A DNA stretch of 40,405 nucleotides from UMGS1322 sp900550765 (GTDB lineage: Bacteria > Bacillota > Clostridia > Christensenellales > QALW01). The stretch lies in contig CAUDEY010000019.1 in NCBI GenBank assembly GCA_958448705.1, forward strand, positions 1-40,405, in the 5' to 3' direction. Shown piece after piece: positions 30,949-39,596 of this stretch. The stretch's first letter is position 1. Each line of letters begins with the position of its first letter. The notes below the pieces were generated by a model, which was not told the DNA's origin, made no database searches, and saw only the letters and a program-made list of their open reading frames with translations. Made by a program: the position numbers and the translations under genes.

Positions 30949-31665
30949 TTATTTGATTCTGGAAATTCCGTTGATCAGTGCACTCATACTAAGTGTTCCA
31001 GCCTTATAGGCGATAATGTTTCCGTTACGGTCGATAAAATATGTTTGAGGTACCGAAGATACGGAATATGCTTCTTGGGCCTGGCGGGCGCTGTCAAAAT
31101 AAATGTCAAAGGTATATCCTTTCTTTTGGATAAACGTTTGTGCATCTTTTTGTGAGGTATCAATGGATATCATAAAAAAGTGGATATCGCTGCCGTAAAG
31201 AGTGTAAGCCTGCTGAAAGAAATCCATTTCTTCCTGACAGGGTGTGCACCAGCTGGCCCAAAAATTCATAACAACAGGTTTTCCGGCTAAACTGGAGAGG
31301 GAGATCTGCTTGCCTGCGGCGTTAAACACGGTAAAATCTTTGGTTGCCGAAGGCAGTTGAGAAGATGGTGTTGGCGGTGCTGTAGGATCTGGCAGGGGAA
31401 GGATTGGTTCCTGGGTTGGCAGCGGCGGTGCGGTCGCAGGAAGAGAAGTTGGCGGAGCAGCTGTAGGAGAAGCCGGCAGGTTCGTTGCGGCGGGCGTTTC
31501 GGTTTCAAAAGTTAAAGCCGGTGTGTCTTCCGCTGTTGGCGTGGGGGTTTGAAAATAAACCAGTTCATCCTCCGGTGCAGAATAGCCGGAAAGAGAATCG
31601 TATAGCAGTGCCGATACAATGAAGAGAACGGTGAATACGGAAAAAATAGCGATTGTTTTTTTCAT
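30949..31665 (-). CDS. TlpA/ResA-type thiol-disulfide oxidoreductase, membrane-anchored
   Basis: A 238-residue envelope thioredoxin. An uncleaved signal anchor (IAIFSVFTVLFIVSALLY, about residues 5-22) is followed by a Pro/Thr/Ala-rich spacer of about 70 residues, then a TlpA-type thioredoxin domain (about 107-238). The active site is FWASWCTPCQEE with Cys140 and Cys143, and the conserved cis-proline is in SVPQTYF. It lies directly behind ccdA with no gap, so CcdA probably feeds it electrons. In Bacillus the relatives ResA and StoA serve cytochrome c maturation and spore cortex formation. No cytochrome gene is visible here, so the target is open. Confidence 0.93.
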   Translation of the reverse strand: MKKTIAIFSVFTVLFIVSALLYDSLSGYSAPEDELVYFQTPTPTAEDTPALTFETETPAATNLPASPTAAPPTSLPATAPPLPTQEPILPLPDPTAPPTPSSQLPSATKDFTVFNAAGKQISLSSLAGKPVVMNFWASWCTPCQEEMDFFQQAYTLYGSDIHFFMISIDTSQKDAQTFIQKKGYTFDIYFDSARQAQEAYSVSSVPQTYFIDRNGNIIAYKAGTLSMSALINGISRIK

Positions 31666-32322
31666 TTATACCTCCCAGGAAAGGAATGAACCGTTGAATA
31701 GGCCCAATGCAGTGAGAATACCGGTAATAATCAGAAAAACACCACAGATGCGTTCGACTGCGATGCGATGCTTTTGAATGGAGGAGAAAACAGAAAAAAT
31801 ACTGTCAGTAAGCAATGCCGCCAAAATAAAAGGAAGCCCTAAGCCTAAGGAATAGGTAAAGAGCAAAAGAATTCCGCGGCCGAAGCTTGCCGCGTTGGCT
31901 GCAAGCATCAGTGCTGAGCCTAAAAAGGCGCCGGTACAAGGGGTAAGCGCAAGGGAAAATACAATTCCCAGCAAAAGAGAAGAGAATATAGAGGTCATTT
32001 TTATATTTTTAGGAGAAAATTTAGGCATGGGCAAATGCAGAATATTTAAAACCGAAAGGCCGTAAATACAGATGATGAGTCCTAAGATAATATTAAGAAC
32101 CGTTTTATATTGCGTTAAAAACGCCCCGACGCTTCCCGCAAAGGCACCCAGAATCACAAAGATGATACAAAAGCCCGCAACGAATAGAAGCGAGCATACC
32201 AGCGCACGACCGCGTGTGTTTTTGCTTCCTGCAAAATAGGAAATATATACAGGTACCAGCGGCAGAGTGCAGGGAGAGATAAATGAGAGAATCCCCTCTA
32301 AAAAAGTAACAAACCAACTCAT
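31666..32322 (-). CDS. ccdA: Cytochrome c biogenesis / thiol transport membrane protein CcdA
   Basis: A 218-residue DsbD-family protein with six membrane helices. It passes reducing equivalents from cytoplasmic thioredoxin to extracellular thioredoxin-like proteins. The redox pair is Cys18 in ISPCTLPLVPVYISY and the second cysteine in LALTPCTGAFLGS (about residue 129), each at the start of one half of the inverted-repeat fold. AAGGAAGC precedes the ATG. Its stop codon abuts the tlpA start, so the two are co-translated. It follows cca by about 60 nt. Confidence 0.94.
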   Translation of the reverse strand: MSWFVTFLEGILSFISPCTLPLVPVYISYFAGSKNTRGRALVCSLLFVAGFCIIFVILGAFAGSVGAFLTQYKTVLNIILGLIICIYGLSVLNILHLPMPKFSPKNIKMTSIFSSLLLGIVFSLALTPCTGAFLGSALMLAANAASFGRGILLLFTYSLGLGLPFILAALLTDSIFSVFSSIQKHRIAVERICGVFLIITGILTALGLFNGSFLSWEV

Positions 32323-32380
32323 TCTAAAAGCTTCCTTTTTTTATGGGTTGGTTTTATTATTTCCTGTTTTGGCGGAAATA

Positions 32381-33547
32381 TTATTTTTGGTTTATATAAC
32401 GCAGCAGTTTTTCTTTTTTATTTTCACATTTCTCTTCTGCAACGGCCGTCAGCAGCGTTAAAAGAGCAGCCTTAATCTCACGGCCTTTATAGCCGATGGC
32501 TTTTAAATCGTCGCCCCGGAGATCCAGCTCCTGAAGCGAGCAGCAGCCTTCAGCGGCAAGGGCGGCCGTTTTACGCACGGAGGAATCCAGTTCTCCGCGG
32601 GAGATAAAAAACTCCACCAGAAGGAAGGTATATTCTCTGCCTAACCGGCACATAAGACATGCAAGACTTGCTTTCTTGTTCTCCGGTACAGAATTTTTAT
32701 TCTCTAAAAGGATCCGTATTTTATTCTTCAGGATATTTTCTATTTTTAGCTGCGCCAGCTCTTTTTCAAAGTCCGTATAAGTTAAAAGGTGCGCAAAAGC
32801 GATCTCCGGTCGACAGTTAGAGGCCTTGATATAACTGCATATAAGCGCCCATTGCTGTCGGGAGCAGGAAAGAGAGGGGAATATGGTTTTAAAGACGGGC
32901 AATGTTTGCTGTATAACGCTTCCCGCATTAGGAAGAGAAAGCGTTTTTTTTAATTCTGCCGCAATGCGTTCGCGGGCAATGCAGTTTAAACTGGCGGCCA
33001 GAGCATTAGCTGCGGCAAGGGTTTGCTGTTCTAAGGTGAATCCTTCTGCTGAGGCAAACCGTATTCCGCGCAGAATCCGCAGGGCGTCTTCTGTAAAACG
33101 TTTTTGCGCATCGCCCACGCAGCGGATCTTTTTTTGGGTTAGATCCGCCTTTCCGCCAAAAAAGTCATACACATTTTCTGCCCGGTCCATTGCCATGGCA
33201 TTCACGGTAAAGTCACGGCGAGCCAGGTCAGCGGATAGAGACTGCGTAAAAGAAACTTTTTCCGGGTGGCGATGGTCGGGGTAATTTCCGTCGGTACGGT
33301 AGGTGGTAATTTCAATGGGCTCATGATCGATTAAAACCGTTACAGTTCCGTGCTTCAGGCCCGTGGTGATCTGCTTGAAATTTGAAAGGCACGCCATGAT
33401 CTCCTCCGGCAGTGCGTTAGTGGTCAGATCCCAGTCGTGCGGCGGTATTTTCAGTAGAATATCGCGGACGCACCCGCCTACGGCAAAAACTTCAAACCCG
33501 GCGGCCTCTAATGAATGCATGGCAGTTAAGACGACAGCAGGCAGCAT
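32381..33547 (-). CDS. cca: CCA-adding tRNA nucleotidyltransferase
   Basis: A 388-residue class II nucleotidyltransferase that builds or repairs the 3' CCA end of tRNAs. The catalytic head contains FAVGGCVRDILL (about residues 21-32) and the metal-binding pair Asp38 and Asp40 in HDWDLTT. The neck follows with RRDFTVNAMAMD and ALRILRGIRFASAEGF (nucleotide recognition region), and the rest is the helical body and tail. No HD phosphohydrolase motif is visible. AAAGGAGC precedes the ATG at 33547. Assignment over poly(A) polymerase is by overall similarity to the Bacillota CCA enzyme. Confidence 0.93.
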   Translation of the reverse strand: MLPAVVLTAMHSLEAAGFEVFAVGGCVRDILLKIPPHDWDLTTNALPEEIMACLSNFKQITTGLKHGTVTVLIDHEPIEITTYRTDGNYPDHRHPEKVSFTQSLSADLARRDFTVNAMAMDRAENVYDFFGGKADLTQKKIRCVGDAQKRFTEDALRILRGIRFASAEGFTLEQQTLAAANALAASLNCIARERIAAELKKTLSLPNAGSVIQQTLPVFKTIFPSLSCSRQQWALICSYIKASNCRPEIAFAHLLTYTDFEKELAQLKIENILKNKIRILLENKNSVPENKKASLACLMCRLGREYTFLLVEFFISRGELDSSVRKTAALAAEGCCSLQELDLRGDDLKAIGYKGREIKAALLTLLTAVAEEKCENKKEKLLRYINQK

Positions 33548-33629
33548 AAATATCTGCTCCTTTTTAAATATATGTATTTATTGGCATATATGCATACAAT
33601 AGGATTTCTCAATTTGTTCTGTAGAAAAA

Positions 33630-33953
33630 TTAAAAAAGTTCGCGCAGCTTATCTAAAAAAGCTTCTTCACCGAATGTATTGACTTTAAAAAACAGCGCCT
33701 GACTTCCCCCGGCCGTAATAGCGGAAAGATGAATGGCGCCGTCTGCCTGAAACAGCGTTATACTGAGGCTGACCCGGTTCCCGCCGATATAGCTGTAGCG
33801 TTCGAATACACGCACGCTGCACCGGGCGTTTGTGCCAATAAAATCACTGCTGTCTTCCAGACTGGCAGAGGTACTGCCTTGGAGGATTCCTGTTTCGATT
33901 TTCTTTATCAAAGCGTCAAAATCGCCGGTAAAGGTCTGTTCCCATTTTGCCAT
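33630..33953 (-). CDS. DUF6054-family protein
   Basis: A 107-residue soluble protein starting MAKWEQTFTGDFDALIKKIE. The alternation of short beta strands (SVRVFERYSYIGGNRVSLSI, GAIHLSAITAGGSQALFF) and the final EEAFLDKLRE helix match the small DUF6054 family found in Clostridia, function unknown. The ATG at 33953 has TTGAGG upstream; a TTG at 33968 within this site is rejected. It stands alone on the minus strand, about 80 nt before cca. Confidence 0.8.
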   Translation of the reverse strand: MAKWEQTFTGDFDALIKKIETGILQGSTSASLEDSSDFIGTNARCSVRVFERYSYIGGNRVSLSITLFQADGAIHLSAITAGGSQALFFKVNTFGEEAFLDKLRELF

Positions 33954-34027
33954 AAAAATGTACCTCAAAAATTTTTTACTTTATTATTATACAACGATTT
34001 CGGGAACTCTGTCATTTTATTTTTATA

Positions 34028-34054
34028 CGGGATCCGGAGGGGATTCCGTTTTTT
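34028..34054 (+). terminator. Rightward terminator with no gene in front
   Basis: Stem CGGGATCC (34028-34035) / GGATTCCG (34041-34048), loop GGAGG, then TTTTTT. It lies between divergent promoters, so nothing annotated needs it on this strand. Confidence 0.65.
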
Positions 34055-34100
34055 CAATCAGAAACACATACAATAAATAAAAATTTCTTTTATTTTAATG

Positions 34101-34129
34101 TTGAAATTGCAGCATGAATGTGGTATAGT
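34101..34129 (+). promoter_or_regulatory. Promoter of the GH99-like - apt operon
   Basis: TTGAAA (34101-34106) and TATAGT (34124-34129), 17 bp apart, about 35 nt before the ATG. Confidence 0.7.
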
Positions 34130-34163
34130 GGTATGTGAAATTTATTTTTGGAGGCTGATTCTT

Positions 34164-35327
34164 ATGTATAATATAAAATTTGCCGATTATGTTCCGGAAC
34201 CGGATGTTGTTTCAAGCGATTATTATATCGCCTGCCATTATTATCCCGGCTGGGCGGTAAAAAGCAACGGATATTCAGGATTTAAAAAAATAGTAGATTT
34301 TCCGGAACGTACGCCTTTAATCGGTTATTATGACGAAGCCAACCCCGAGGTGACGGATTGGGAGATCAAATGGGCAAGGGAACACGGGATCAACTGCTTT
34401 ATCTATTGCTGGTACCGCAATCAGGATAACGTAGGCCATCCTCTTACGAATAAGTCCCTGTTTCTGGCACATCAGATCGATAGTGGCCTAAAAAATGCCC
34501 GATATAAGAATTTGATGGATTTTGCTATTATGTGGGAGGGCGATAATGCCGGCGTAGCGGAGGATAAGCATGATTTGGTGGAAAATCTGCTTCCTTTCTG
34601 GGTGGAAAATTATTTTACCCAGCCCAACTATTTAAAAATCGATAATAAACCGGTCCTTTTTGTGTATGATTATTCTCAGCATATTATCAACCAGATGGGC
34701 GGTCCGGAAAAGCTGAAGGAGGCGTTGGATGCCTGCCGGGAAAAGATTAAGGAATATGGATTTAACGGCATTATTTTTCAGGTGGAGCACCGCTATGACA
34801 ATTGGGAGATTTTGAAAAATTATAAGGATGCCGGCTTTGAACAGACGTTTGCGTATTGCTGGCATACCCTGCAGTCGCTGCCGACGCAGGAGGAAGTGCT
34901 GGAGCGGCAGATGTATTTAATGAAAAATCATTTGGAGTTTGATCCGTATTTTACAATTCTTACCTGCTCGCAGTCGTGGGATCCATATCCGTGGTGGCGT
35001 TTTAACGAAGAGCGTATGAAGCATATCGTTCGTTGGAAGCTTACGCCTAAAAATTGGCGTACGCTGCTGGAACAGGTGAAAGGTCTGGCCGATTCTATGC
35101 CGGACGGAGCGCTGGGGAAACGGTTTATTATGATGGATAACTGGAACGAGTGGGGCGAGGGCCATTATATTGCACCGCATCTTTCCGGAGGCTTTCAGTA
35201 TCTGCAAGCCATCCGTGAGGTGTTTACTAAACGGGATAATTTGCCGGATTACCGGCTGCCGCAGGAGCTTGGTCTGGGACCGTATGATAAAAATATCGAT
35301 TTAAACGCGGAACCGCCGGAGGGCTGA
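34164..35327 (+). CDS. Glycoside hydrolase family 99-like / WbsX-family protein
   Basis: A 387-residue protein of the Glyco_tran_WbsX (GH99-like) family, which has a TIM-barrel fold. Typical phrases are ACHYYPGWAVKS (about residue 22), IKWAREHGINCFIYCWYRNQ (about 68-87) and, near the C-terminus, DNWNEWGEGHYIAPHLSGG. Relatives occur in polysaccharide biosynthesis and degradation loci, and are suspected endo-mannosidase- or transferase-like enzymes. No signal peptide is present, so it works inside the cell. TTGGAGGC precedes the ATG at 34164. It is followed 12 nt later by apt, with which it shares a promoter but no evident pathway. Confidence 0.9.
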   Translation: MYNIKFADYVPEPDVVSSDYYIACHYYPGWAVKSNGYSGFKKIVDFPERTPLIGYYDEANPEVTDWEIKWAREHGINCFIYCWYRNQDNVGHPLTNKSLFLAHQIDSGLKNARYKNLMDFAIMWEGDNAGVAEDKHDLVENLLPFWVENYFTQPNYLKIDNKPVLFVYDYSQHIINQMGGPEKLKEALDACREKIKEYGFNGIIFQVEHRYDNWEILKNYKDAGFEQTFAYCWHTLQSLPTQEEVLERQMYLMKNHLEFDPYFTILTCSQSWDPYPWWRFNEERMKHIVRWKLTPKNWRTLLEQVKGLADSMPDGALGKRFIMMDNWNEWGEGHYIAPHLSGGFQYLQAIREVFTKRDNLPDYRLPQELGLGPYDKNIDLNAEPPEG

Positions 35328-35339
35328 TAGGAGAACAAA

Positions 35340-35867
35340 ATGAAAAAAACAATTGCTGATTATGTTGTAAGTATTCCGGATTTTCCAGAAAAGGGGATCA
35401 TTTTCCGGGATATTACTTCCGTTCTTCAGGATGCGGAAGGGTTCCAGCTTGCTGTGGAGAAGATGGCAGAACTGTTGGAAAATGTGGAGTTTGACGTCAT
35501 TGCGGGAACGGAGTCCCGCGGGTTTATCTTTGGTGCGCCGATTGCTTATAAGCTGAAAAAGCCCTTTGTGCCTATTCGCAAAAAAGGAAAGCTCCCCCGG
35601 GAGACCGTTTCTAAAACCTATGCGCTGGAATACGGTACTGCAGAAATTGAGATCCATAAAGATGCAATAGCGCCCGGGCAAAAGGTTGTGATTATTGACG
35701 ATTTGATTGCTACCGGCGGTACGGTAAAGGCTTGTGCTGAATTGATTGAGGAATTGGGCGGCACGGTAAAGAAAATGGTGTTTTTGATCGAGCTTTCTGA
35801 TTTGGGCGGAAGAAATTTGTTAAAGGATTATGATGTTGCAAGCGTTATTCAGTATTCAGGTGCTTAG
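35340..35867 (+). CDS. apt: Adenine phosphoribosyltransferase
   Basis: Apt converts adenine and PRPP to AMP in purine salvage. The 175 residues match the family length. FPEKGIIFRDIT (about 15-26) and the hood region IAGTESRGFIFG (54-65) lead to the PRPP-binding loop VVIIDDLIATGGT at 116-128. GGAGAAC precedes the ATG. It is the second gene of the GH99-like operon and is followed by a strong terminator. Confidence 0.97.
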   Translation: MKKTIADYVVSIPDFPEKGIIFRDITSVLQDAEGFQLAVEKMAELLENVEFDVIAGTESRGFIFGAPIAYKLKKPFVPIRKKGKLPRETVSKTYALEYGTAEIEIHKDAIAPGQKVVIIDDLIATGGTVKACAELIEELGGTVKKMVFLIELSDLGGRNLLKDYDVASVIQYSGA

Positions 35868-35901
35868 ATAAAAGATTTTTTGGAAAATACAGAATATACG
35901 G

Positions 35902-35932
35902 AAAAAAGACCTGTGCGGAGCAGGTCTTTTTT
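35902..35932 (+). terminator. Terminator after apt
   Basis: A 12-bp perfect stem AAAAAAGACCTG (35902-35913) / CAGGTCTTTTTT (35921-35932). A bidirectional role for the leftward AraC gene ending at 35986 is possible. Confidence 0.92.
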
Positions 35933-35985
35933 CGTAAAATTCTTGCCGAAGTTTTGGAAAGTGCTGTTTTTTAAAAAGAAACTTT

Positions 35986-36768
35986 TTACTGCCGGAATCT
36001 CATTCGGTATTGCTTGGGGGTAGTGCCGGTAACAGCCTTGAATTGCCGAATCAGATGATATTCATTGGAATACCCGCACAAACAGCAGAGTTCGCTGACA
36101 GAGAGATCTTGGGTTTCTAACAGCTCCCGTGCTTTTTCTATACGGCACAGAATCAGATCCTGGATGGGGCTGATGCCGAAAACGGATCGGTACAGCGGAT
36201 AGAACCATGAGGGACTGATTGCAGCCGTTTCCGCCATTCTTTTTACATTCCATTGCTCTTGTAGGGAGAGCATCATTTTCATACGCAGCTGCCGCAGCCG
36301 TTTCTCTGTTTGGGGATCGGCCGATATAGAAGGCTTGCTTTCGGTAAGAGAACGGGAAACTGTAAGGAAGAGAAGGGAGAGCTTTGCCTGTATCGCATCA
36401 GAATAAAAAGCTCGTCCGGCAGAGAATTCGTTTTCAAGATCATGTACGAGCGCAGTGATTTCCGCGGGGTTTTTGGGGTAATACAGGGTATCGGGTGTCA
36501 GCCCAAAATGATGCATCAGATCGGCAACGTCGCCGGTGAGGTGGATCCAGTCATGAACAAGGCCGCCCTGTACCTGGAACCATTGGGGCGTATGCGGCGG
36601 AAGAACATGAAAAGCATGGGGACGGGTAAGCAATTTTTGGCCTCGGTACAGCAGAAGTAAAGGCTCTCGGTAATGCAGCAGAATATATTCTTCTGAGCCG
36701 CGGGGGCGGTCTAAAATGACGCCGTCAGCCTCGGGCCAGGAGTGACGGATACGGGTGATCTGTATCAT
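35986..36768 (-). CDS. AraC-family transcriptional regulator
   Basis: A 260-residue regulator. The N-terminal cupin (about residues 20-100) contains LLLLYRGQKLLTRPHAFHVLPP-type phrasing with two conserved His. The C-terminal double helix-turn-helix reads VKRMAETAAISPSWFYPLYR, then SVSELCCLCGYSNEYHLIRQ and GTTPKQYRMRF. The ATG at 36768 is set by AGGAGGT 5 nt upstream; the open frame to 36822 covers the promoter. It is divergent from the GH2 gene, so it probably senses the sugar released by that enzyme and controls it. Confidence 0.93.
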   Translation of the reverse strand: MIQITRIRHSWPEADGVILDRPRGSEEYILLHYREPLLLLYRGQKLLTRPHAFHVLPPHTPQWFQVQGGLVHDWIHLTGDVADLMHHFGLTPDTLYYPKNPAEITALVHDLENEFSAGRAFYSDAIQAKLSLLFLTVSRSLTESKPSISADPQTEKRLRQLRMKMMLSLQEQWNVKRMAETAAISPSWFYPLYRSVFGISPIQDLILCRIEKARELLETQDLSVSELCCLCGYSNEYHLIRQFKAVTGTTPKQYRMRFRQ

Positions 36769-36793
36769 AAAATACCTCCTGTTCGATATTTTT

Positions 36794-36822
36794 ATTATAG
36801 TAAAAACCATAGGAAATGTCAA
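36794..36822 (-). promoter_or_regulatory. Consensus promoter of the AraC gene
   Basis: On the minus strand exact TTGACA (36822-36817) and exact TATAAT (36799-36794), 17 bp apart. Confidence 0.88.
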
Positions 36823-36842
36823 TTTTTCCGTATGATTTTATC

Positions 36843-36870
36843 TTGTGCGCAGAGGATTTCTCTGTAATAA
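36843..36870 (+). promoter_or_regulatory. Candidate activator-dependent promoter of the GH2 gene
   Basis: TTGTGC (36843-36848) and TAATAA (36865-36870), 16 bp apart, a weak promoter as expected for an AraC target. The spacer carries a CAGAG-N5-CTCTG inverted repeat (36850-36864). Confidence 0.4.
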
Positions 36871-36901
36871 TAAAGAAAATTTTTGTTTGGAGGAAAATAA
36901 A

Positions 36902-38608
36902 ATGGAGCTGATTCCCAGGCCCGAACATCCTGATCCGCAAAGGATGCGTGAAAATTGGCGGAATTTAAACGGTATATGGGAGTTTGAAATGGATCCGGCA
37001 AATTCCGGTTTCGAGCGGGGTTTTGTAGAAAAAGAGCATTTTTCAAAGGAGATCTTCGTGCCGTTTTGTCCGGAAAGCCGGCTTTCCGGTATTGGATACA
37101 CGGATTTTATGGAGGCTGTTTGGTATAAAAAGCACATTGAGCTTTCAGAAGAAGAGCTTCGAGGAGCGGTTTTGCTGCATTTTGGTGCGGTAGATTATGA
37201 GACGGCAGTATTTGTAAACGGCAGGGAAGCAGGGAGACATTCCGGCGGCTACAGTTCTTTTTTTCTGGATATTACGCCGTATGCTGTTGCGGGGAATAAT
37301 GTATTTACCGTTCAAGCGGTGGATAGGACGCGTTCGCATCTGCAGCCTACCGGAAAGCAAAGTGAACGTTTTTTCTCTTATGGCTGCTCTTATACGCGTA
37401 CTACCGGCATATGGCAAACAGTTTGGCTGGAATTTGTACCGAAAAAGCGGATTATTTCATTTCGTATCGTTCCCGATACGGATACCTGTTCTGTGCAGCT
37501 TTCCGTAAGCACCAATGCCCCCGGAAATTTAAAAGCCGAGTGCTTTTATAAAGGCAGCCCTATGGGAGAAAAAAATATGTTTATCAGCGGCAGAGAGGCT
37601 TGCTTTGAAATTGCCCTAAAGGAGAAGCATTTGTGGGAAGTCGGCTGCGGCCGTTTATATGATGTAAAGCTGACCTTTGAAGAGGATACGGTCAATAGCT
37701 ATTTCGGACTGCGGAATATTTGTTTTGACGGCATGCGCTTTTTGCTCAACGGCCGTTCCGTATTTCAGCGTTTGGTGCTGGATCAGGGGTTCTATCCTGA
37801 CGGCATTTATACGGCGCCGGATGAGGAAGCACTGCAAAAAGATATTGCGCTTTCCCAGCAGCTGGGCTTTAATGGGGCACGCCTGCATGAAAAAGTATTT
37901 GAGCCTCGGTTTTTATATCACTGTGATAAAGCCGGATATCTGGTATGGGGGGAGTATCCCAACTGGGGCGTGGATATTTCCCGTCCGGAAGCACTGCATA
38001 TCGTAGCAAAAGAATGGCTGGAGGTGCTGGCGCGGGATAGAAATCATCCTTCTATCATCGGCTGGTGCCCTTTTAATGAAACGTGGGATATTGAGGGAAG
38101 GAAGCAGTTTGACGCTACGCTTTCCTGTATTTATGATATAACCAAAGCCGCGGATCCTACGCGCCCGTGCATTGATACCAGCGGAAATTACCATGTAAAG
38201 ACCGATGTTTTTTGTCTGCATGATTACCGGCAGGAACCTGAAAGTTTGCGGCAGGCGTATGAAAAGTTAAGTACCGAGGGTACGCCGGAGGATCGGTTTT
38301 CATCCCGTCAGAAATATCACGGTGAGCCGGTAATGATCAGCGAATACGGCGGGATTGGATGGAATGTGGATCAAACCGGCTGGGGTTACGGTACGGCACC
38401 GAAGAGTGAGAAGGAGTTCTTGGATCGCTTTGCCGGCCTTACGCGTGCATTGATGGAAAATCAAAAGCTCTTTGGTCTATGCTATACGCAGCTTTATGAT
38501 GTGGAACAGGAGATGAACGGTTTGTATACGTATCAACGGGAACCGAAATTTTCGATAGAGGCTATTGCTGCAGTGCTTACAAAACCCGCGGCGATAGAAG
38601 AGGAGTAA
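36902..38608 (+). CDS. Glycoside hydrolase family 2 beta-glycosidase, compact form
   Basis: A 568-residue GH2 enzyme with three domains: sugar-binding jelly roll (about 10-180), Ig-like domain (182-275) and TIM barrel (about 276-568). The acid/base is Glu393 in WCPFNETWD and the nucleophile Glu481 in MISEYGGIG. It lacks the C-terminal small-chain domain of LacZ, so beta-galactosidase, beta-glucuronidase and beta-mannosidase are all possible. The residues after the nucleophile (YGGIGW) do not settle which. No signal peptide is present. TTTGGAGG precedes the ATG at 36902. It is the divergent partner of the AraC gene. Confidence 0.92.
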   Translation: MELIPRPEHPDPQRMRENWRNLNGIWEFEMDPANSGFERGFVEKEHFSKEIFVPFCPESRLSGIGYTDFMEAVWYKKHIELSEEELRGAVLLHFGAVDYETAVFVNGREAGRHSGGYSSFFLDITPYAVAGNNVFTVQAVDRTRSHLQPTGKQSERFFSYGCSYTRTTGIWQTVWLEFVPKKRIISFRIVPDTDTCSVQLSVSTNAPGNLKAECFYKGSPMGEKNMFISGREACFEIALKEKHLWEVGCGRLYDVKLTFEEDTVNSYFGLRNICFDGMRFLLNGRSVFQRLVLDQGFYPDGIYTAPDEEALQKDIALSQQLGFNGARLHEKVFEPRFLYHCDKAGYLVWGEYPNWGVDISRPEALHIVAKEWLEVLARDRNHPSIIGWCPFNETWDIEGRKQFDATLSCIYDITKAADPTRPCIDTSGNYHVKTDVFCLHDYRQEPESLRQAYEKLSTEGTPEDRFSSRQKYHGEPVMISEYGGIGWNVDQTGWGYGTAPKSEKEFLDRFAGLTRALMENQKLFGLCYTQLYDVEQEMNGLYTYQREPKFSIEAIAAVLTKPAAIEEE

Positions 38609-38652
38609 TTGCTTTTGCGCAAAATGTTCGCTTTGATAAAAAGAGAGTACAG

Positions 38653-38686
38653 GCATCCGTATAGATTCCTATACGGATGCTTTTTT
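38653..38686 (+). terminator. Terminator after the compact GH2 gene
   Basis: A 12-bp perfect stem GCATCCGTATAG (38653-38664) / CTATACGGATGC (38669-38680), loop ATTC, then TTTTTT. Confidence 0.95.
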
Positions 38687-38804
38687 ACCTTACAGCAGCG
38701 GCGGACAACTTACATATTTGTATATAAAAAGTGCTTTTTTATTTATGTAAAACAACATTATTTTTAAAAGAAAAACGATAGAATATGTGCAGGATGTGAG
38801 AGAG

Positions 38805-39596
38805 ATGACTGTTTATGTGGAGCTTGTGCTGATCGAAAATTTTATCGTTGATTATTTTATTTTGCTGATCTGCGCAAAAATGACGCTTCTGCCGGCAAAA
38901 CATCCTTTTTTGGCGGCAGGATTCGGGGCAGTTTATGCCTGCGTGATGCCGCTTTGGCAGCCGTTTCAAACGATGGTGTTAAAAATTGTTGTGCTGTTGG
39001 CCATGCTGGCAATATGCTTCCGGCAAAAAAAAGGGAAGGCGATAGTCTCTTTAACCTTAACAGCCTTTCTTTTGACCTGTGCACTGTACGGTGCAGTCAA
39101 GACCCTGCTGCCTTTGAAGCAGAATTTGTTTGCGGATACCGGAATGATGCTGTACAGTGATCATGCTGTTATCTATCTTGTTTTGTGCTCCGCCTTTTGT
39201 GCATTTCTTTTATATAAAAGCGCATCGGCTTTTTTTGCCAGACGCCGGCTGAAAGAAAATACTGCGCGGCTGATTCTTGGTGATAGGGGAGCAAGGGCAG
39301 AGATCAAGGCATTGGTAGACAGCGGAAATTCGTTGTATTATAAAGATACACCCGTTGTGCTGGTAGAGCGCAAGGCTCTCGGAAGGTTAGAGAATCTGCC
39401 TGTGCAGCCGCTGGTGATTCCGTTTCATTCCGTGGAAAATGAAGGTGCGCTGATCGGTTTTTTTCCGGAAAAAGCTACGGTTGTGTATGAGGAAAAAACA
39501 GTGGAATTAAAGTGTGTGGTAGCAATTTGTGATCACGGATTTCAAAATGGCTTTGGGGCGCTTTTGCACCCGGACCTTATCAGGGAGTGTGTATGA
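38805..39596 (+). CDS. spoIIGA: Sporulation sigma-E factor processing peptidase
   Basis: SpoIIGA is the membrane aspartic protease that matures pro-sigma-E in the mother cell during sporulation. The 263-residue protein has five membrane helices in its first half (from YVELVLIENFIVDYFILLIC) and a C-terminal pepsin-like half with the catalytic ALVDSGNSLYY (Asp172). Other family motifs are VIPFHSVENEG and the ending LLHPDLIREC. The ATG at 38805 follows AGGATGTGAGAG; a GTG at 38787 is less likely. The stop overlaps the sigE start by 4 nt, the usual arrangement in spore-formers. No clear 0A box was found upstream. Confidence 0.94.
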   Translation: MTVYVELVLIENFIVDYFILLICAKMTLLPAKHPFLAAGFGAVYACVMPLWQPFQTMVLKIVVLLAMLAICFRQKKGKAIVSLTLTAFLLTCALYGAVKTLLPLKQNLFADTGMMLYSDHAVIYLVLCSAFCAFLLYKSASAFFARRRLKENTARLILGDRGARAEIKALVDSGNSLYYKDTPVVLVERKALGRLENLPVQPLVIPFHSVENEGALIGFFPEKATVVYEEKTVELKCVVAICDHGFQNGFGALLHPDLIRECV

